Positions 5,105-7,220 of a stretch of 7,220 bases of DNA are shown one piece after another. Positions within the stretch are counted from its first letter, which is position 1. The number at the start of each line of letters is the position of its first letter. Location: contig JAITMU010000007.1 of assembly GCA_031277195.1 (NCBI GenBank), positions 1 to 7,220 of the forward strand, in the 5' to 3' direction. The notes beneath the pieces are model-generated. The model saw nothing but the letters and a program-made list of their open reading frames with translations, did not search any database and was not told the origin of the DNA. The position numbers were made by a program, and so were the translations under genes. Origin of the DNA: Gallionellaceae bacterium. GTDB taxonomy: Bacteria; Pseudomonadota; Gammaproteobacteria; Burkholderiales; Gallionellaceae.

Positions 5105-5854
5105 ATGCTGCAACTTCGCGAATCACCCCTGCATCCCCGGCGCGGCTTGGCGCTGAATCTTGCCCGCACGCCCGCCGACATCGAGGCGGCGCAACATTTG
5201 CGTTACAAAATATTTGCGGAAGAAATGGGCGCGCGCCTGCCGTTTGCGGAGGAGCGCATGGATCGTGACATTTTCGATGCGTATTGCGAGCATTTGCTGG
5301 TGCGCGACAACGCCAGCGACCGCGTGGTCGGCACGTATCGTCTGCTTTCGCCGCAACAGGCAAAAAATATCGGCAGCTATTATTCCGAATCCGAGTTTGA
5401 TCTGGTGCGCTTGCATGCGCTGCGCGAGCGCATGGTTGAGGTGGGTCGTTCGTGCGTGCATGAGGATTACCGCGACGGTGCGACCATCGCTTGTTTGTGG
5501 TCTGGCATCGCGGAATACATGCAGCGGCACGGTCACGAATATCTGATCGGCTGCGCCAGCATCAGCATGGCGGACGGCGGTCATTGCGCCGCGAGCATTT
5601 ATCGCAAGCTGGAAAAATTGCATCTGTCGCCATCCGAATACCGCGTGTTTCCGCGCTGCCCGTTGCCGCTGGATGCGCTGAACAACACATTGGATGCGCC
5701 GGTTCCGCCGCTAATCAAAGGCTATATGCGCTTGGGCGCGTATGTGTGCGGCGAACCTGCCTGGGATCCCGAATTCAACACGGCGGATTTGTTTATCCTG
5801 CTGCCTTTGTCGCGGCTTTCCGCGCGCCATGCGCGACATTTCATGAAGGTCTAG
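5105..5854 (+). CDS. olsB: L-ornithine N-alpha-acyltransferase OlsB
   Basis: A 249-residue GNAT-fold acyltransferase of the OlsB (COG3176) family. OlsB transfers a 3-hydroxyacyl chain from acyl-carrier protein to the alpha-amino group of ornithine, giving lyso-ornithine lipid at the cytoplasmic face of the membrane. Visible family marks are HLRYKIFAEEMGA (32-44 region), VVGTYRLL (about 74-81), VEVGRSCVHEDYRDG (111-125), which holds the acyl-donor binding region, and the C-terminal KGYMRLGAYVCGEPAWDPEF, closing with TADLFILL. Length is normal. The ATG at 5105 follows ACGGAGACGACAC, a good GGAG site; an in-frame extension upstream would run into the Pho box and ssrA and is rejected. A plsC-type gene follows after 27 bases. 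Phosphate control is likely from the repeats at 5021-5049. Confidence 0.88.
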   Translation: MLQLRESPLHPRRGLALNLARTPADIEAAQHLRYKIFAEEMGARLPFAEERMDRDIFDAYCEHLLVRDNASDRVVGTYRLLSPQQAKNIGSYYSESEFDLVRLHALRERMVEVGRSCVHEDYRDGATIACLWSGIAEYMQRHGHEYLIGCASISMADGGHCAASIYRKLEKLHLSPSEYRVFPRCPLPLDALNNTLDAPVPPLIKGYMRLGAYVCGEPAWDPEFNTADLFILLPLSRLSARHARHFMKV

Positions 5855-5881
5855 TCAAGCGGCGCGACGTGTTGAAATGAC

Positions 5882-6673
5882 ATGCAGACTGATTCTTCCG
5901 ATTTGATACGCGCGCAAATTCTTTCCGCTTCCCGCCCGCAGTTGAATCGCGTGGTCGCTGGCTGGCGCATGCTGCATGTCGGCGTGCATATCGCTTACGG
6001 TTTGTTGCTGGCGACGCTTTACCCCGCGTGCAGCTGGTCTGCGCAGCGACGCTTGATGCGGCATTGGATGCGCGGCTTGCTGGGCATTTTGCGCATCGGT
6101 CTGGAAACGCGCGGCGATTTTCCCGTCATGCCGCAGAGCCGGATGTTCGTCGCCAATCACATCTCATGGCTTGATCCAATGTTGATCGGCGCGGTGACGC
6201 CCGCCTGCTTCGTCGCCAAATCCGAAGTCGGCGCCTGGCCGTTGCTGGGCTGGTTATGTCGCCGCGTCGATACCTTGTTCATTCGCCGCGATGTGCGGCG
6301 CGATGCCATGAGCGCCAGCAATCAAATCGCTGCACTGCTGCGCCAGGGCGAATTCGTCGTCATCTTTCCGGAAGGCACCACCACGACAGGCAGAGAGACG
6401 GCGCACTTTCATTCTTCGCTGCTGCAAGGCGCAGTGGATGCGCGCGCCGCCATCCAGCCGGTCGCCATTCGTTTTCACGACGACAACGGCCATCCCAACG
6501 AAGATGCCGCTTATGTGGGCGACATGTCGTTTGTGCAATCGCTGTGGAAAATTTTACGCAGCCCGGCGCTGTATGCCACGCTGATTTATCTGCCTGTGCT
6601 GCCTGCGAGCGACAATCGCCGAATGCTTGCAGCGCAAGCGCGTGAGGCGATTGATGAGGCGTTGAAAGCGTAG
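5882..6673 (+). CDS. olsA: PlsC-type acyltransferase, probable OlsA (lyso-ornithine lipid O-acyltransferase)
   Basis: A 263-residue membrane-bound acyltransferase of the PlsC/LPLAT family. It has a hydrophobic segment at about 27-47 followed by the family blocks in order: NHISWLD (92-98, catalytic H93 and D98), TLFIRRD (131-137), FPEGTTTTG (162-170, substrate binding) and IQPVAIRF (191-198). PlsC enzymes acylate lysophosphatidate; OlsA homologues also esterify the 3-hydroxyl of lyso-ornithine lipid. Being 27 bases downstream of olsB under the same Pho-box-like site argues for the OlsA role, though sequence alone does not exclude a general PlsC. The ATG at 5882 is the first in frame after a stop; its ribosome-binding site is poor, so translation may depend on olsB. 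A hairpin repeat follows at 6692-6719. Confidence 0.8.
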   Translation: MQTDSSDLIRAQILSASRPQLNRVVAGWRMLHVGVHIAYGLLLATLYPACSWSAQRRLMRHWMRGLLGILRIGLETRGDFPVMPQSRMFVANHISWLDPMLIGAVTPACFVAKSEVGAWPLLGWLCRRVDTLFIRRDVRRDAMSASNQIAALLRQGEFVVIFPEGTTTTGRETAHFHSSLLQGAVDARAAIQPVAIRFHDDNGHPNEDAAYVGDMSFVQSLWKILRSPALYATLIYLPVLPASDNRRMLAAQAREAIDEALKA

Positions 6674-6691
6674 GGGTTCTCAGGTTTTTGC

Positions 6692-6719
6692 CGTCATTTC
6701 CGCTTTCGCGGGGATGACG
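6692..6719. repeat. Hairpin repeat between convergent olsA and the HAD phosphatase gene
   Basis: CGTCATTTCCGC (6692-6703) pairs with GCGGGGATGACG (6708-6719) around TTTC: a 12-bp stem with two T-G positions that pair as G-U in the plus-strand RNA. It is related to the palindrome at 4951-4978. It lies 19 bases after the olsA stop and 16 bases from the convergent gene's stop, and could end transcription from both sides, although no T-run follows. Confidence 0.6.
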
Positions 6720-6734
6720 ATAGGCGTTTGCGGG

Positions 6735-7220
6735 TTACAGAAACCGCAACAACTCCATCGGCGCAGCAATGCTGCCATCCGCCTGCCAGTTTTCTACCGA
6801 AGCATCGGCGCTCACATAGCCGTAACTGGCGATGATGCCGCGCATGTTCGCGGCGCGGGCGGCTTGCATGTCGCGCAGGTCGTCGCCGAGATAGAGGCAG
6901 TGTTCGGGTGCGACGCAGATGTCGTTGGCGGCTTTCAATAATTGATCGGGAAAAGGTTTGGCGCGCGCGCAAGTGTCGCCGCTGATGAGACAGGCGGCGC
7001 GGTCGGCGTAGCCCAGCGCTTGCATCAAGGGAACGGTGAAGCGGTGCGGTTTGTTGGTGACGATGCCCCAGGGCAGCTTGCGTCGTTCCAGTTCGTCCAC
7101 CAGTTCCGCCATGCCGTCGAACAGGTGTGAATGATCGCAGCCATGCTCGGCGTGGTAGTTCAGAAAATCGGTGCGCAGTTGCTCAAATTCCGGCGCGTCA
7201 GGCTCGATGCCGAAGCCCAG
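6735..7220 (-). CDS. gph: HAD-superfamily phosphatase, Gph/MupP-like, C-terminal part (cut by right edge)
   Basis: The last 161 residues of a HAD hydrolase are visible; the N-terminus with the nucleophile motif DxDxT lies past the right edge. Motif II is WGIVTNKPH, motif III is the lysine in CARAKPFPD, and motif IV is the Mg-binding pair in YLGDDLRDMQAA. The C-terminal YGYVSADASVENWQADGSI, ending PMELLRFL, is typical of proteins annotated as phosphoglycolate phosphatase (removes 2-phosphoglycolate formed in DNA repair and carbon metabolism). Pseudomonas MupP, an N-acetylmuramate-6-phosphate phosphatase of peptidoglycan recycling, has very similar features, so the substrate is open between the two. 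The gene is convergent with olsA, with 61 bases between the stops. Confidence 0.88.
   Translation of the reverse strand: MGFGIEPDAPEFEQLRTDFLNYHAEHGCDHSHLFDGMAELVDELERRKLPWGIVTNKPHRFTVPLMQALGYADRAACLISGDTCARAKPFPDQLLKAANDICVAPEHCLYLGDDLRDMQAARAANMRGIIASYGYVSADASVENWQADGSIAAPMELLRFL

Noticed and set aside
5123..5623. Minus-strand open frame inside olsB
   Set aside because: It is antisense to olsB, with composition that simply mirrors that gene's codons.

Overview
The window reads as chromosomal DNA of a betaproteobacterium, perhaps a Nitrosomonadales/Gallionellales-like lineage. The order-level guess is inference. It rests on moderately high GC, Gram-negative lipid genes, and a one-piece tmRNA with the tag ANDETYALAA, a type I recall from Neisseria and other Betaproteobacteria. 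There is no sign of a mobile element, phage or CRISPR array. Both edges cut through a gene.

Left half (1-3907), all on the minus strand. In transcription order it holds a membrane-anchored AraC-type regulator (2894-3907), then a tightly packed four-gene unit: a 111-residue membrane protein (2438-2773), an SDR/NAD-dependent epimerase-like protein (1575-2441), a DUF2269 membrane protein (1108-1578) and a DUF4166 protein (533-1105). Two junctions are ATGA stop/start overlaps and the third has a 2-base gap, so the four are almost certainly co-translated. An aldo/keto reductase (1-447, cut by the left edge) follows after an 85-base gap with its own ribosome-binding site. The gaps before the four-gene unit and before the reductase share an exact 10-mer. 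A similar sequence lies before the regulator, which suggests one regulon. The biochemical role of this set is not known to me.

Middle (3908-4904), also minus strand. A small YegP/UPF0339-type gene (4028-4369) has a clear intrinsic terminator. The tmRNA gene ssrA (4514-4878) is complete, with encoded CCA, tag reading frame, terminator and a -10 box.

Right half (4905-7220). Divergent from ssrA is a two-gene plus-strand unit, olsB-olsA (5105-5854 and 5882-6673), for ornithine-lipid synthesis. It is preceded by three 7-base repeats at an exact 11-base pitch (5021-5049) that look like a PhoB (Pho) box. This fits the known use of ornithine lipids as phosphorus-free membrane lipids during phosphate starvation. 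A hairpin repeat separates olsA from a convergent HAD phosphatase of the Gph/MupP type (6735-7220, N-terminus outside the window).
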